A stretch of 64,000 bases of DNA from Utricularia gibba (Eukaryota > Streptophyta > Magnoliopsida > Lamiales > Lentibulariaceae). How positions within the stretch are numbered: the stretch's first letter is position 1; each line of letters opens with the position of its first letter. The DNA lies in assembly GCA_002189035.1 (NCBI GenBank), contig NEEC01000014.1, positions 3,040,501 through 3,104,500 of the forward strand. The letters run 5' to 3'. The translations under genes were made by a program, and so were the position numbers. Shown here one piece after another: positions 48,065 through 58,542 of this stretch. The notes beneath the pieces were generated by a model. The model was not told the DNA's origin, ran no database searches, and saw nothing but the letters and a program-made list of their open reading frames with translations.

Positions 48065-48308
48065 GAGAGCAATTCTCCTTTTTGAATTCTTGTAGAACTT
48101 TAGATTTAGCAAGTTTAACTTATGATGTCTAGTGTGGTTCATCATTCTCATCTTCTTTCTTATTATGTGAGTTTGGCACCATTTTCATAGTTTGGATTGC
48201 AAGGATTTTCATTCTTTTAGAGGAAACTTCTTCTTTTCTTGAAGGATTGATTATTTTCAACCCAAGATTTGGTTTTCCTAATACTTGTTGTTTGGAGGCT
48301 CATATCAA
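48065..48308 (+). repeat. Family B LTR fragment, plus orientation
   Basis: GAATTCTTGTAGAACTTTAG, GTCTAGTGTGGT, GGATTGCAAGGATTTTC, ACTTGTTGTTTGG and CATATCA follow the reverse complement of 63,727-63,980. Ends at the LTR 3' terminus, then joins a copia RT fragment instead of a PBS. Confidence 0.7.
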
Positions 48309-48317
48309 GATGGAGAG

Positions 48318-48960
48318 CATGAAACATTGGAGGAAGCTACCTATAAATGGAAATTTTGGGAGAGAACAAGACTCATAATTTTTTGGAATTACCCACTACT
48401 ATTAAACATCTCGAAAATGAGTGGATATACAAATTCAAGACTAATCTTGATGGTTCTCAGAAGTCAGATGTCAAAACCAATATACTCGTAAAAGGTTATA
48501 GCAAGAAGGCTAGAATGGATTATCATGAGATTTGTGCTCCTGTGGTAAGGGTCTCAATCATACACATCATCTTGGCATTAATTTCTTTTTAGATTTGGAA
48601 TGAGATGAACTAGCTTCCAAAACTGCATTTTTACATGAGACATGTAGGATGATCTAGACATGGGACAAATTGGAAGGTATGAAGTGGAAGGACGACAAGG
48701 ATAGGTGTGTAAACTGAATAAAAGTTTATTTAGGCTCAAAGAAGCCCTCGTCAATGGAATTCCAAGTTTCACAATTTTGTAAATATGGATTTGAGTATGA
48801 TAATCTTGAATTTCTGATTCTTATCCTTTATGTGGTGATATTCTTGTTGCAAGAAAAAAGGGGTTTGGGCCCTACATCTATGAAGCTTAGGATCAAAATA
48901 GATAGAGGCCAATCTAAGAGGAGTCTAACAATTATACAACCATGGTACATATGATATTGA
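48318..48960 (+). pseudogene. Ty1/copia reverse transcriptase fragment
   Basis: Plus strand: THNFLELPTTIKHLENEWIY, KFKTNLDGS, VKGYSKKARMDYHEICAPVV, then in other frames VCKLNKSLF and SEYDN/YVVIFLLQEK-like pieces. These are copia RT from the WVYKLKTNLDGS motif through the KKSLYGLKQ block. The MDVKTAFL and YVDD motifs are not readable. Several frame changes. Confidence 0.75.
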
Positions 48961-49093
48961 AGAAATGCACTATGATCGATGCCAAGATTGTTCATCATAG
49001 CCTTTGAATTTGGAGTTAACGTCAGCAGTGTGTCTTTCCAATATAGAGGGATAGCTTGAATGTCACAAGGTCTTTTGTCTTTTGGAGTGGTTG

Positions 49094-49677
49094 TGATGTG
49101 ACCCTCTAAACAACAAGTGTTTGGAAAAAAAGATCCGGAGTTTCAAAGAAAACACAATCCTTCAAAAAAAGAGGAAAATTTCCAAGAAGGAATAAATATC
49201 CCTGCAACCCAAACAATGAAAATGATGCCACGTTTACGGAGCAAGCAAGGAAATGTGAGTGATAAAACACATTACACACCACACGCAAAGATTGATAAGT
49301 CTAAATTTTATAAGAACTTGTAGGATTGCTATCAAAACACATGACAACCTGAATTGTTCCTAAATAAGAGTGAGATCCTTCTTATATAGCTAGAAAAAAA
49401 TGCCTTTTCAAAAAAAGAGTACTAAAAGTGATCTAGAAAGTAATCCCCAACTTTACTCCACGTAGTCTACTTTGAGTAGATTGAACTTAATGCCACACTT
49501 TTCATTCATTTTTTGATTGGCCCATAATCTACTTTGAGTAGATTGAACTAAGCACGTGTCAGGCTCTTGATTCGTTTGGCCTCTTGCTCTATTTATTGCC
49601 CAAGTTGCATTGTAAGAAGAATGGCATCCTTCTTCCATTCATCTTCATTGTCTTTGTTCGTGACATCCGTGATCTCA
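49094..49677 (-). repeat. 3' LTR of family B, 584 bp
   Basis: Minus strand TGAGATCACGGATGTCACG to GGTCACATCA, so TG...CA ends. Related fragments at 46,500, 47,934, 48,065 and 63,727. Landmark shared with the last: GATTGATAAGTCTAAATTTT (49,289) beside GACTTGATAAGTCTGAAGTT (63,921). Confidence 0.75.
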
Positions 49678-49692
49678 TTATCCCCTCCCTTC
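49678..49692 (-). promoter_or_regulatory. Polypurine tract of family B element
   Basis: Minus strand AAGAAGGGAGGGGATAA abuts the LTR start; typical plus-strand primer site. Confidence 0.7.
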
Positions 49693-50008
49693 TTTAAAGA
49701 GAATCATCTTTGAATCATCACTATCTACATCATAAGGAATAAAATCAATAATATTGAATGTAGAATGTTCCAAAACTCACCTAGTAGAATTTTGTAAGCA
49801 TTGTCATCCATTTTCTCAATGAATTGAAAGGGATCATCTCTCCACTTGTTGAAAGCTTTCAATATTTCTTGTTTGGAAATCTTTCCTTTCAGAAATGTAC
49901 CCAAACATATTTCTTTGGCTTTAGGATAATTCTCTTTCTATGCTTGTTTGCTTTTGCTGCATAGTCCTTGTTTTTTATTTCAAGTTGATTTTGAACATTC
50001 TAATGTAG

Positions 50009-50301
50009 TGTTTCTGCTCTCTTATATCATGGCCCATCCCCCCTTTGCACGATATTGTCCACTTTGGGTACCTAACTCTCACGGTTTTACATTCTCCCCA
50101 TCTTTGGCCAGGAGCTTCCCATGTGGTCACCCATCCCAAAATTACCCTCAGCCAAGTATGCTTAACTTTGGAGTTCTGATAAAGAATCCTCCGCCATGCT
50201 CCGGAATAGACCTCAAACAAGGTTTGTGTGATCATTCTACTTAATCTCATCATCTCCCCCACCCGAAACCGATATGGGATTCACCAAAGGTTGTTCTACC
50301 A
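50009..50301 (-). mobile_element. Cassandra-type solo LTR with 5S rRNA-like block
   Basis: 293 bp splitting the integrase reading of family B. Minus strand starts TGGTAGAACAACCTTTGG and CCCATATCGGTTTCGGGTGG. It then carries TCAGAACTCCAAAGTTAAGC, ATACTTGGCTGAG and GGATGGGTGACCACATGGGA (5S rRNA with the internal promoter boxes), followed by AAGTGGACAATATCGTGC and GGGCCATGATATAAGAG to CAGAAACA. A 5S block in a short LTR with the GGACAATATC tail is the hallmark of Cassandra TRIM elements. Only one LTR is present, and no clear target duplication could be read. Confidence 0.8.
50105..50181 (-). promoter_or_regulatory. 5S-like internal Pol III promoter within the LTR
   Basis: Minus strand AGTTAAGCATACTTGG (box A region) and GGATGGGTGACCACATGGG (box C region) keep most of the 5S consensus. 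The first third of a 5S gene is absent, so it is not a 5S rRNA gene. Transcription from it is possible but unproven. Confidence 0.6.
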
Positions 50302-51868
50302 CCGTTCCTTCTTAGTACCATCAAAGCTATGAAATTCATCAAATGGAAATGGAAAAAAGCCTAAAGGAGCACGGAGATTAAATCCATGCACAAATTCAAA
50401 GGAGAACAATGTATAGAAGAAAGTACCACTCTATTGTATGTAAACATAACATGGGGCAAGCAATCTTCCCATGTTCTAATGTTCACTTTGATGATGGCAT
50501 GAAGGTAGATAGATTTCAGTTTGTAACCTTGTTTAGTCCATTAGTTTGTAGATAACAAGTGGTAAAGAAAAGAATTTTGTTCCCAACTTACTCCAAAGTG
50601 TGCACTAGAAGTGGTTGAGAAGCTTAGCATCTCAATCACATACAATGGTAAATGGCATTCCATGAATTCTGAAAATCTCTTTAAAGAATAAGTTTGCAAC
50701 ATGGGTTGCAACATCATTCTTGTGGCAATGAATGAAATGTGCCGTTTTGGAAAATCTATCAACCATTGTAAAGATTGAATCCTTTCCCTTTTGAATTCTT
50801 GGTAAACCTAAAAGAAAATCCATAGAAAGGTCAATAAAAGGGTGAATAGGATAGGAAGATGAGTGTATAATCCGTGAGAAGTGGATTTTTATTTTGCCTT
50901 TTTACACACCAAACATGTTTCACCAATTCTTTGTATATCTCTTCTCATGTGTGGCCAATAGAAGTATTCTTGGAGCATGCCCAATTTCTTGATGACACCA
51001 AAATGTCCCATAAGTCCGCCACCATGAATCTCTTTCACCAAAAACTCTCGAATGAAATAAAGAAGAATAGATAACCTATTCTTCTTGAAAAGGAAATCAT
51101 CTTGCTTTTAGAAATGATGAGGTTTATGCTAACATGAAAGATAAATATCCTAAAAATCATTATCAAGACTATAAAATTTTTTTATTATTGAAAATCCAAG
51201 CATTTAAACATCAAGAGTAGCCAAAAGTGTATACTTTCGTAACATATGGAATGGTATCAATGAACTCCACCCATCTTCCATGTACTATAGATAATGTTTC
51301 CAAGTTTCTAGTGTTCTTACTAGTGAGTACAGTTGCTCTTTATCATAAGTTGAGTAATTGAGTATAACTCCACCCAACTTTTCACTGAAGTAGGTAATGG
51401 GTTGACTTGTTTGCATTAGAACAATACTTATTTCAATTCAAGAAGCATTGCATTCAATTTCAAATGTTTTATAGATATTTGGTAATGCAAGTAAAGGAGA
51501 GGAGCTAAACTTATTATTAAATTGTTTGAATGTAAACTTTTCCTCAGAAAAACTGAACATTCTTCTTTATCACTTAATCCAATGGTTCACTAAGAGTGCT
51601 AAAATCCTTAGCAAAACAACGGACAAAACTTGCCAATCGATGGAAGCTACATACTTCTCCAACTGTGGTAGGAGTTAGTAATTCTCTAATTGCGTTCACC
51701 TTTTCTCCATCCATTGAATTTCTGCATCACACACAATGTAGCAAAGAAAAGAAATTTTGTTTGTGCAAAATTCACAGTTCTTGATGTTAGCATACAAACA
51801 CTCCTTTCTAAAGACAAGCAGCACTTCACGTAAATGACATATATGTTCTTCCAACAAAACATCACTCA

Positions 51869-52061
51869 ACAAAGAAAAAAGAAAAACAAAAAGGGTAGTT
51901 CTTCCATTCTTGCTTATTGAAAAAAGAAAAACAAAAAAAAACGTTCAAGCCACGTACTTCTTCGTACTTTTGATTGAAGAAGAGCTCGAAATTGAGTTTC
52001 AATTGAATAGCAAGAACACCTTGAATATCAACTTTAAGGGTGTAAGAAGAGAAGGAGTGTG
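51869..52061. other. Junction between family B element and the next copia
   Basis: A-rich, with a duplicated GAAAAAAGAAAAACAAAAA unit (51,878 and 51,918). No gene. Confidence 0.4.
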
Positions 52062-52385
52062 TGTTGGAGATCAGCCTCCATCCAAAGGTTGAAGGTGATT
52101 GGAAACATTAATCTTGTATCATAATGTCATGTTTCAGATAAAAAGGAGTTGGGTTCGAGCATGGAAGTGTTGGGTTCGAGTTGTTGGGCTTTTTTGTGTG
52201 TTTTCAATGATTGTGGCCCACTGTTGGGTAACCTAGGTATTGGGTATATATAAACCCTACTAGGAATGCATGTCAACTAGGTTTTCGGTCATTCTTATTG
52301 TTAATGAGTCGTTTTTCATCCAAGGTGATCTCATAAGCATTACCTTTTTGTTACTTCCCAAGACTCTATCTTTCTTGCATCAACA
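52062..52385 (+). repeat. 5' LTR of the copia element, 324 bp
   Basis: TGTTGGAGATCAGC to GCATCAACA, with inverted ends TGTTG / CAACA. Directly followed by the PBS, which fixes the right end. The left end could be two bases earlier. Confidence 0.75.
52244..52254 (+). promoter_or_regulatory. TATA-like box in the LTR
   Basis: TATATATAAAC near the middle of the LTR, about 140 bases before its end; a standard place for a retrotransposon TATA box. Confidence 0.6.
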
Positions 52386-52400
52386 TGATATCAGAGCAGT
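52386..52400 (+). promoter_or_regulatory. Primer-binding site, initiator-Met type
   Basis: TGATATCAGAGCAGT directly after the LTR; differs from the TGGTATCAGAGC consensus by one base in the core. Confidence 0.85.
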
Positions 52401-52497
52401 AAGGTTTTCAAACTTGTGTTTGTTTCAGTATTTTATTTACTGTTCAGCGTTTTTTACTTAGTGGATTACCAAGTATCAACCCAAAGGTTTTCAAACG

Positions 52498-52990
52498 GTG
52501 GCTATGATGGCATCTGGGAGAGGACCTCCAATATTTGATGGTTCTAAGTATGGAAGCTGGGTCAAAAAGATGTGTAGCTACCTTCGGGTCAGAAAGATTT
52601 GGGGTGTTGTCAAAAGGGAGATTCCGGCTATTACAATAACAAGCAAATCCACATCAGAACAGCAAGAGGAAGCTGAGTATCTTCAACAGAGAAAAGATGA
52701 AACAATGGATGCCTTGTATCAAGCCATCTCTGAACATCTGTTTGATGATATTGCAGAGTGTCAATCAGCGAAAGAAATATGGGATACTCTCAAATCCCAT
52801 TATAAAGGCGATGCCAAACTCAGAGAGATATTATGCAAAAACAAGCTGGAGGACTTTGAGACCATACAAGTCTATTATGAACATACTATGAAGCTTGTGA
52901 AGTAGATTCGAGGATTAGGGGGAAAAACTTGAGGATCAAAAGGTGATTAGCAAGGCAATCATGAGCCTACTTGCAAGATTCGAGCCAAAG
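52498..52990 (+). pseudogene. Copia Gag, truncated
   Basis: Begins at an ATG 98 bases past the PBS: MAMMASGRGPPIFDGSKYGS, then WVKKMCSYLRVRKIWGVVKR, DALYQAISEHLFDDIAE, SAKEIWDTLKSHYKGD. This is the copia Gag N-terminal fold (FDGxNYxxWxxKM and A-K-E-x-W-D-x-L motifs). An in-frame TAG lies at 52,903 and a frame change near 52,920; the other frame reads VISKAIMSLLARFEPK. Zinc knuckle and protease were lost in the deletion at about 52,990-53,150. Confidence 0.85.
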
Positions 52991-53149
52991 TTATGTGCAC
53001 TTGAGACAGAAAGAAAAATCCTTGCCATTATTGAAGGAAAGCTCCATCAGCTGTATCCTGAATATCGTGTTACACCAGAGCCAACATTTAGAGAGTTCAT
53101 GATTGAGTTGCATAAAAAAGAGATTGGAACTAAGAGATGGTTATGAAGT

Positions 53150-54710
53150 TGAGAAAACTTATGGTAAAGCTGCTCTCCTTAGAATCTTTGGTAGTCTGTG
53201 TTTTACTCATGTACCAGACCAAAAACGAGAAAAAGTTGATAAGAAATCTGTATCTGGTGTATTTATGGTTATAGCAACACTACCAAGGAATATAAAGTGT
53301 ATATACCTGACTAGAAGAAATTTATCTTCAGCCATGATGTCTCTTTTGATGAAGGTGCAAGATATACTTTAATTGATGATTGCATTTCTCTGACTGATGC
53401 AGAAGGTCATAAAAGTCGTGGAAGGCATAGCACTCATGTGAAAGGAGACCTCTGGGCACATATGCCTCAAAACATCTTTTCCAGAAATTAAACAAACCAA
53501 GAAACTTCAGAACTCGTCCATGAAGATTCAAATCAAGTAAATGAACAGCATTTTGATGAGATTTTCCCACCTCTAGAGGAGGAGAAGGTCACAAATCAAG
53601 ATGACTCATCCAATGAGAATTCAGAATCAAACTCAGAACCCCTATATGAACAATCTCATTAGGCCAATGATCAACATTTCGATGGGAATTTCGAAATCCC
53701 AGAAGAGGAGAAAGGCACGAATGTAGAAGACTCATCAATAGATGAATCTGATGGGGAGGAACCTGATACTGATGATGAAGATTATTACCCATCTGATTGT
53801 GATTGGCAAGGAAGGAAATGCAAAAACATCAGAGATTCAATAGATAATGAAGATAGTCGTGTTACTGACATTAGAAGAAGCAAAAAAAACAAGGCTCCTA
53901 CACTAATTTTCTCCAAGTTGAATGATGATGTCCAAGATGCTGTAGTTGACATTTTGGCTGGATTATTGACAGGAGATCCAACATCATTTGAATTGGCTGT
54001 ACAAAATCCGAAATGGAATGAGGCCAGGAAGGAAGAAATGAATTATATACTTGAAAATGAAACATGGGAGTTAGTTGATAAACCCAAAGATAGGGATTTC
54101 AAACCTATTGACCTCAAGTGGTTATTCGAAATCAAGATGAATGCAGATGGCTCTATCAACAAATATAAGGTTAGATTAGTAGCCAAGGGATATAATCAGA
54201 TCAAAGGAATAAATTTTCATGAGATTTTTGCACCAGTAGCAAGATTTGACAAGATTAAAGTATTTCTTGCCATTTCAGCTGCTCATGGATGGAAAGTGTA
54301 TCACATGGATGTGAAGACTGCGTTCTTGAATGGTGTGTTAGAGGAGGTTGTTTTTGTTGAACAACCAAAGGGCTTCGAAGTGTCAGGTGATGAAGACAAA
54401 ATATTGAAGCTAAAGAAATCTCTCTATGGGTTAAAGCAAGCTCCTAGAGCATGGAATGAACAAATGGATAACTTTCTCTCCAAGGTATTGGTTTCAAAAA
54501 AACATATAGTGATTACTCACTATACGTTAAAGGAAAGGGAGATGATCGTTTATTTGTTAGTGTATATGTGGATGATTTTATGATTACTTCAAGTGATGAA
54601 AGGAAGATTGAAGAATTCAAAGCCCTTGTCAAAAATGAATTCAAGATTAATGACCTTGGAATGATGTCCTACTATCTAGGCATGGAAATTTACCAACAGT
54701 GTGAAGGTGA
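53150..54710 (+). pseudogene. Copia integrase tail and reverse transcriptase
   Basis: Integrase tail: ALLRIFGSLCFTHVPDQKRE, KVDKKSVSGVF, then FSHDVSFDEGA-like text in a shifted frame. A long acidic linker (53,400-53,880) follows. RT in 53,918-54,583: FELAVQNPKWNEARKEEMNY, WLFEIKMNADGSINKYKVRL, FAPVARFDKIKVFLA, HMDVKTAFLNGVLEE, LKKSLYGLKQAPRAW. After a frame change near 54,510 the catalytic VYVDDFMITSS (54,562-54,594) and YYLGMEIY are readable. It has the only intact YVDD of the window, but no RNase H follows, so the element cannot be active. Confidence 0.88.
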
Positions 54711-55225
54711 ATACCCATCACCCATCACTATCATCCATTAATGTATATGTTTATTTGTGACCCACCTCTCTACTTTTCCCATTCCACCAAGCAACCACTT
54801 TATTGTTATTTTCCTTATCTTGATCCTCATCCCCTATCACTTAGTTGTCCCTACCATTCCATTTGAATATTCGCTTTGTTGATTGCCCATTCCTGAGTTT
54901 TCATCTGTTCTTACCTTGTGTCCATCCCTCCTATTTATCTACTGCAACAAGCAACCAACATAATTCAACCAATCCCGTTAGTCTCTATCTTGAGACAATT
55001 GACACTGCCACCTTCACCTAACCCCATCATAACACCATAATCGATACCAATCAGGAAGTGATTAATTCTTGAGGTGTCATGAGGTCAAGCATGATGATTT
55101 TATGGACTGCATCAAGGACTTGAAGCTTCGGGATTGAGTGGTAAACCTTGTGTGTGTTTCTTTTTTCTTTCACTATATTCTTTTTTCTTTCTTTTGCTGC
55201 TTGTTTCTTTTGTCTTCTGTTTAGA
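54711..55225 (+). other. Probable leader of a gypsy gag, pyrimidine-rich
   Basis: C/T-rich DNA before the Gag start at 55,226. Its composition and distance resemble the leader region at 63,080-63,720 (minus strand). No LTR is attached on the left, where the copia element is broken. Confidence 0.4.
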
Positions 55226-55434
55226 ATGTCAAACTCAAGAAGTGAGCATGACAAGGATGACTCACCAGATGAGAAGTTAACTTTGAGAGCTATATAACAG
55301 GAATTCGCAAGATTGCATCGCATTCTGGAAAATATAAATGTCAGGCTTGATGAACATCAAAACTCTCTACAAAATGTTGCAAAAGCCCAAGGACGAGATA
55401 ATTATGCTGCCAGAAAGGTTCGAGGTGTTCAAAC
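55226..55434 (+). pseudogene. Gypsy Gag N-terminus
   Basis: MSNSRSEHDKDDSPDEKLTL, one in-frame TAA, then QEFARLHRILENINVRLDEH and QNSLQNV. An acidic N-terminus followed by an LxREFxRLxxxLxxIxxRLDxH coiled coil is the start of chromovirus Gag. The related minus-strand copy at 63,079 reads QREFKRLQRCMEQIRIKLEE. Cut off by a family D LTR at 55,435. Confidence 0.65.
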
Positions 55435-56449
55435 TGTTAGTGTATGTGTTCTAGAGACAATCAACTCATTGGCAAATTTATATCATTGATAAAATCTTCT
55501 ACTTGATATATGTGCTATAGAAATTATGATGAGATCATAATGTGAGATTCTTCAAGCACTCATGATCAAGTTAAAATTTCCTGGCTAGAGTATTTTTGAA
55601 ATGATGATATCACAAATACGGATAAGCTTGCACACATTGAGTTCCCTAAACAGTTTGGGCAATGGTTCTCACAATTGATGTAATGAGATTACTAGAACCT
55701 ATGTATGGGTGTCGATTAGAGAATCGATTCACTGGATAACTCATCTTCGAGATGCTACTATGGGAAGCTAACCAAGTGTCAGTAGCAAGATCTCGAATAT
55801 GACAGCCGTGCAAGTAAGCTTAGACTTGAAGTCAACAAAGTTATCTTGATCTTAAGCTCACATTGTCGCTTATTACTAATGGGAGTCTAACCATGACTTG
55901 CCTAGTATGGATGAGTAGAGATGTGACTCCTTAAAGTTGGAGATAGTTGATTGATCAATAAAGGATTCATCACTCAAGTTAGCGATGAGATCATATCTCA
56001 AGTAATTGCATCAAAGCCTAACAATAAGTCCTGGGCCCAGGGTAACGACACTTGAATTCTTTGAGTAGGTCATTGAGTGTTAGTGCTTGAATGCAATTAT
56101 AAGTTCAATACATCAGCAAGACACACCCATGTTTTGGTATCGAATGAGATATAAGTATGATGAAAGTTGTTCATTGCATGGTGGCTGGTCATGGAAAGGC
56201 TCAATCAATTCACCTGATTATTCTCTAATCTTGAGGATCATGATATGTTGCTAGACATCACTCATGATCGATAATGAAGGATTTGATTAATTAAGAGTTA
56301 ATTAATAAATCCATTATTACGGCCTTGATTGAAGAAGCGCATAAGGTCACACACAGTAGTAGAATCACTCATCGATATAAAATAGAATGATACAATTACA
56401 TGAGAGGTAATTGGTAAAGTGGATAAATTAAATAGAGAGCTAGTTGACA
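55435..56449 (+). repeat. Family D LTR, 3' truncated
   Basis: Begins TGTTAGTGTATGTGTTCTAG and follows the full copy (27,720-29,148) for about 1,015 bp to GAGAGCTA. Inserted in the Gag frame, its left end matches the full copy exactly at the TG. Confidence 0.85.
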
Positions 56450-56451
56450 AC

Positions 56452-56745
56452 AGAAGTTGGGGAATTGAACCAAAAAGGAAGCCTATTGTCGCAAGCCAAT
56501 CCCAACTCTGAAGGAGGATAAAATATCAGCACAATGACACTGAGGAATGGGAAAAAAAAGCGTTGTAGGGAATTATTCCAATCTCATGACATAGAAATAG
56601 GAATTGTTGCTTTCACATTGAAGTTATGGAAGCACTATCTACATGGGGTGAAGTCATGTGTTTTAAGAGTTGGAAATACTTGTTTACTCAAAAGAAGAGA
56701 ACATGAGTCTAAGGAAATGGATTGAAACGATCAGGCAAGGCTGCT
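56452..56745 (+). pseudogene. Gag C-terminus joined to gypsy RNase H
   Basis: QLTTEVGELNQKGSLLSQAN and MTLRNGKK are an Athila-like Gag end, the same motif order as at 21,780-21,900 in the family A element. Within the same 63-codon frame the text changes to SHDIEIGIVAFTLKLWKHYL, HGV, which is gypsy RNase H (YPxHDLExAAVVFALKxWRHYLxG). RT and half of pol are missing between them. The second part resembles 60,843-60,950. Confidence 0.7.
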
Positions 56746-57330
56746 TGCGTGCACGATGACAGCAAATTAAAGAACCTCGAAGTTAGAACCTTACGACACA
56801 TTGGCTAAAACGACAAGTACAAGGACACGAAGAATGCAGAAACTTGGTGTCCTGAGCGTTGGTCATTTGAGATGTGAAAAGATAGGTTAGTTGATCCTAA
56901 CTCAATTGGAGTGAAGCAAAAGATCTTATATGAACCAAATGTACAACCGTTTGTCAACAAAATGAATGATGACTTGAGAGCAAGCTGGTGCAACATCCCA
57001 AAGCATTAAAGAAGAAAAATACCTAAGTCCTAGAGGGAAGCAACAAGCAAGGAGATTCCCGAATGAAAGTTTGATCATATCACAATGCACCTCATAGTGG
57101 GAATACCATGAAGAATCATGAAGAGCCATGCTATTAGGGTTAATCTAGGCAGATTGACCAAAGTTTCACATCACATTTTCCTGCAGTAGGACAACATGAA
57201 ACCATCAACAAGCTCGCTCAGGTGCAATGAGATCCAAAAGCAATTGCATGGAGGGCAAAACGATTTTCATTGACATTTTTTCAGTTTTTTGCCAAAAGCA
57301 ATGAGATCCGGAATGGAAAGAGTTCTTCCG
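56746..57330 (+). pseudogene. Gypsy integrase N-terminal fragment
   Basis: EIPE, a TGA in place of the expected Trp, then KFDHITMHLIVGIP near 57,052-57,105 matches the segment before the integrase core. Upstream text near 56,980 (TGCAACATCCCAAAGCATT) lies where the CQQVKxEHQRP zinc-binding end would be. Sister fragment at 45,300-45,560. Confidence 0.5.
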
Positions 57331-58252
57331 TGTTTTTTTAACCATTTTCTCCTTGTTTGTTCTTCGTTGCGTCAAGAGTGTAGAAGACCACGTCCTTTTC
57401 TTGTTTAATTTGGTACTTCAAACTCCGTTTAGAGTCCTTGAAATCATTTCTGGATGCCTCAACCATTCCGCTTATGGGCAAGGCACCCTGTTGTTTGCTT
57501 CCCAAATGAGTTTTACCCTATAGATGCGTAGGGAACATTCATGGTTCCCTCCGTACGTGCTATGTGAACATGTGTTCGAAATTGGAGACGGGTTTTGACC
57601 CACGCCAGTAGCAACGAGGTTTTAGCCATGGGATTCATGACTAAAAATGAAAGACGTGCGGGAGGCATCCTCATGGGCTTAGCCACGCAAAAAGGGCAAG
57701 GAAAACATGTTTGTCCATGATAGGGTGTGCGTTTGGAGGTGGTGGTGACTTCGTTGGTCTTCGGATCACCACTCATGAACTTCGAAAGCACATGACCAAA
57801 ATGCTAAGACACGGAGGCGATGGCTAGGTCAATGGATTTCATCGAAGATATGCACTATGGGACTCACTTTGTGGTTATGTGCTTGTTCCTTGGTTTTTAT
57901 CCTCCGTACCTCTTTATTTTCTTCTTACCCTAATCGTAGTAGGATGACCACTATATTGTTTACGCTTCTTCCAGGAGAATAGTTGAAGGTGTGGTGATCA
58001 ACCGAAGTAGGAGTTTGGGCTGTAACAAGTTGTGCAGGGGTCTTCGAAACGCTGTACAAACGACAACAATGTCACGAGATATATGCTATGTAGGTGAAAC
58101 GTAGTTCCTTTTGGTATGAGTTCATGGATATGTAACCAACATAATGACATTTTACCACGTTGTATTAGAGTTGCGTTACCCTTCATCCTAGCGTTCATTA
58201 AGGCTTGGCATTCGTATCTCATGCGTCATGGTCCCTGGTCATGGGTCATGAC
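57331..58252 (+). repeat. Family C LTR, 3' part
   Basis: Co-linear with 59,000-59,944: TACGTGCTATGTGAAC, GCCATGGGATTCATG, GTTGAAGGTGTGGT, and the end CATGGGTCATGACA. The 5' part is missing. Confidence 0.75.
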
Positions 58253-58542
58253 AACTTCAAGCTCTCGGTTTGCTGTCGACATGCGAACATCAGAACAGGA
58301 TATCCGTTCGTACGCTGAGAACGATTTTCATGAACTCTATTCGCACCCCTCGGCTGTGGTGCACTGTGTGCTCGTTTTCGGAATGTTAGTGGGCATAATT
58401 TGATGAAATCAATGGGAACCTTGAGTTGTATACGCATTGAAAATCATCTTATGAGCTGAACGCAATTGCAGGCATGCAGCACGCAGCACATGAGCAGTTC
58501 ACATGCCTGAGGCATAGGGAGGTATATGTACTTGTTATGGTC
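58253..58542. other. Spacer between two family C LTRs
   Basis: About 290 bases, GC-richer than its surroundings, no PBS or domain recognised. Confidence 0.4.

Larger units (their letters stand above)
49094..51868 (-). mobile_element. 3' half of a family B chromovirus element
   Basis: On the minus strand: end of RT, RNase H, integrase, polypurine tract, complete 3' LTR. The 5' half (LTR, gag, protease, RT start) is missing to the right of 51,868. A Cassandra LTR is inserted at 50,009-50,301. Gag pieces of probably the same kind occur at 55,226 and 62,438-63,079. Confidence 0.8.
49690..51868 (-). pseudogene. Gypsy pol: RT end, RNase H, integrase
   Basis: Minus strand order: HLREVLLVFRKECLYANIKN (51,850), TPTTVGEVCSFHRLASFVR (51,660), ALPNIYKTFEIECNAS (about 51,480), [10 protein letters not shown] and [10 protein letters not shown] (RNase H, 51,270-51,410), YTLLATLDV, HGGGLMGHFG and YWPHMRRDIQRIGETCLVC (zinc-binding H2C2, about 50,920-51,050), [20 protein letters not shown], then [10 protein letters not shown] and GMPFTIVCD (integrase core). 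After the Cassandra insertion come DYAAKANKHRKRI and DDNAYKI (C-terminal module). A deletion removed the end of RNase H, and stops and frame changes are frequent. Confidence 0.88.
52062..54710 (+). mobile_element. Ty1/copia element with 5' LTR, internally deleted, 3' truncated
   Basis: 5' LTR, PBS, gag, then a deletion that removes the end of gag, protease and most of integrase, followed by the integrase tail and RT. Sequence breaks off after the RT block at about 54,710; RNase H and the 3' LTR are absent. A fragment of the same RT entry region recurs at 61,286-61,427. Confidence 0.85.

Noticed and set aside
50105-50181. 5S rRNA gene
   Set aside because: Only the part with the internal promoter is present, with substitutions, inside an LTR with Cassandra-like flanks.
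49948-50262. 98- and 95-residue frames on opposite strands
   Set aside because: They lie within the Cassandra LTR; a non-coding element explains the sequence.
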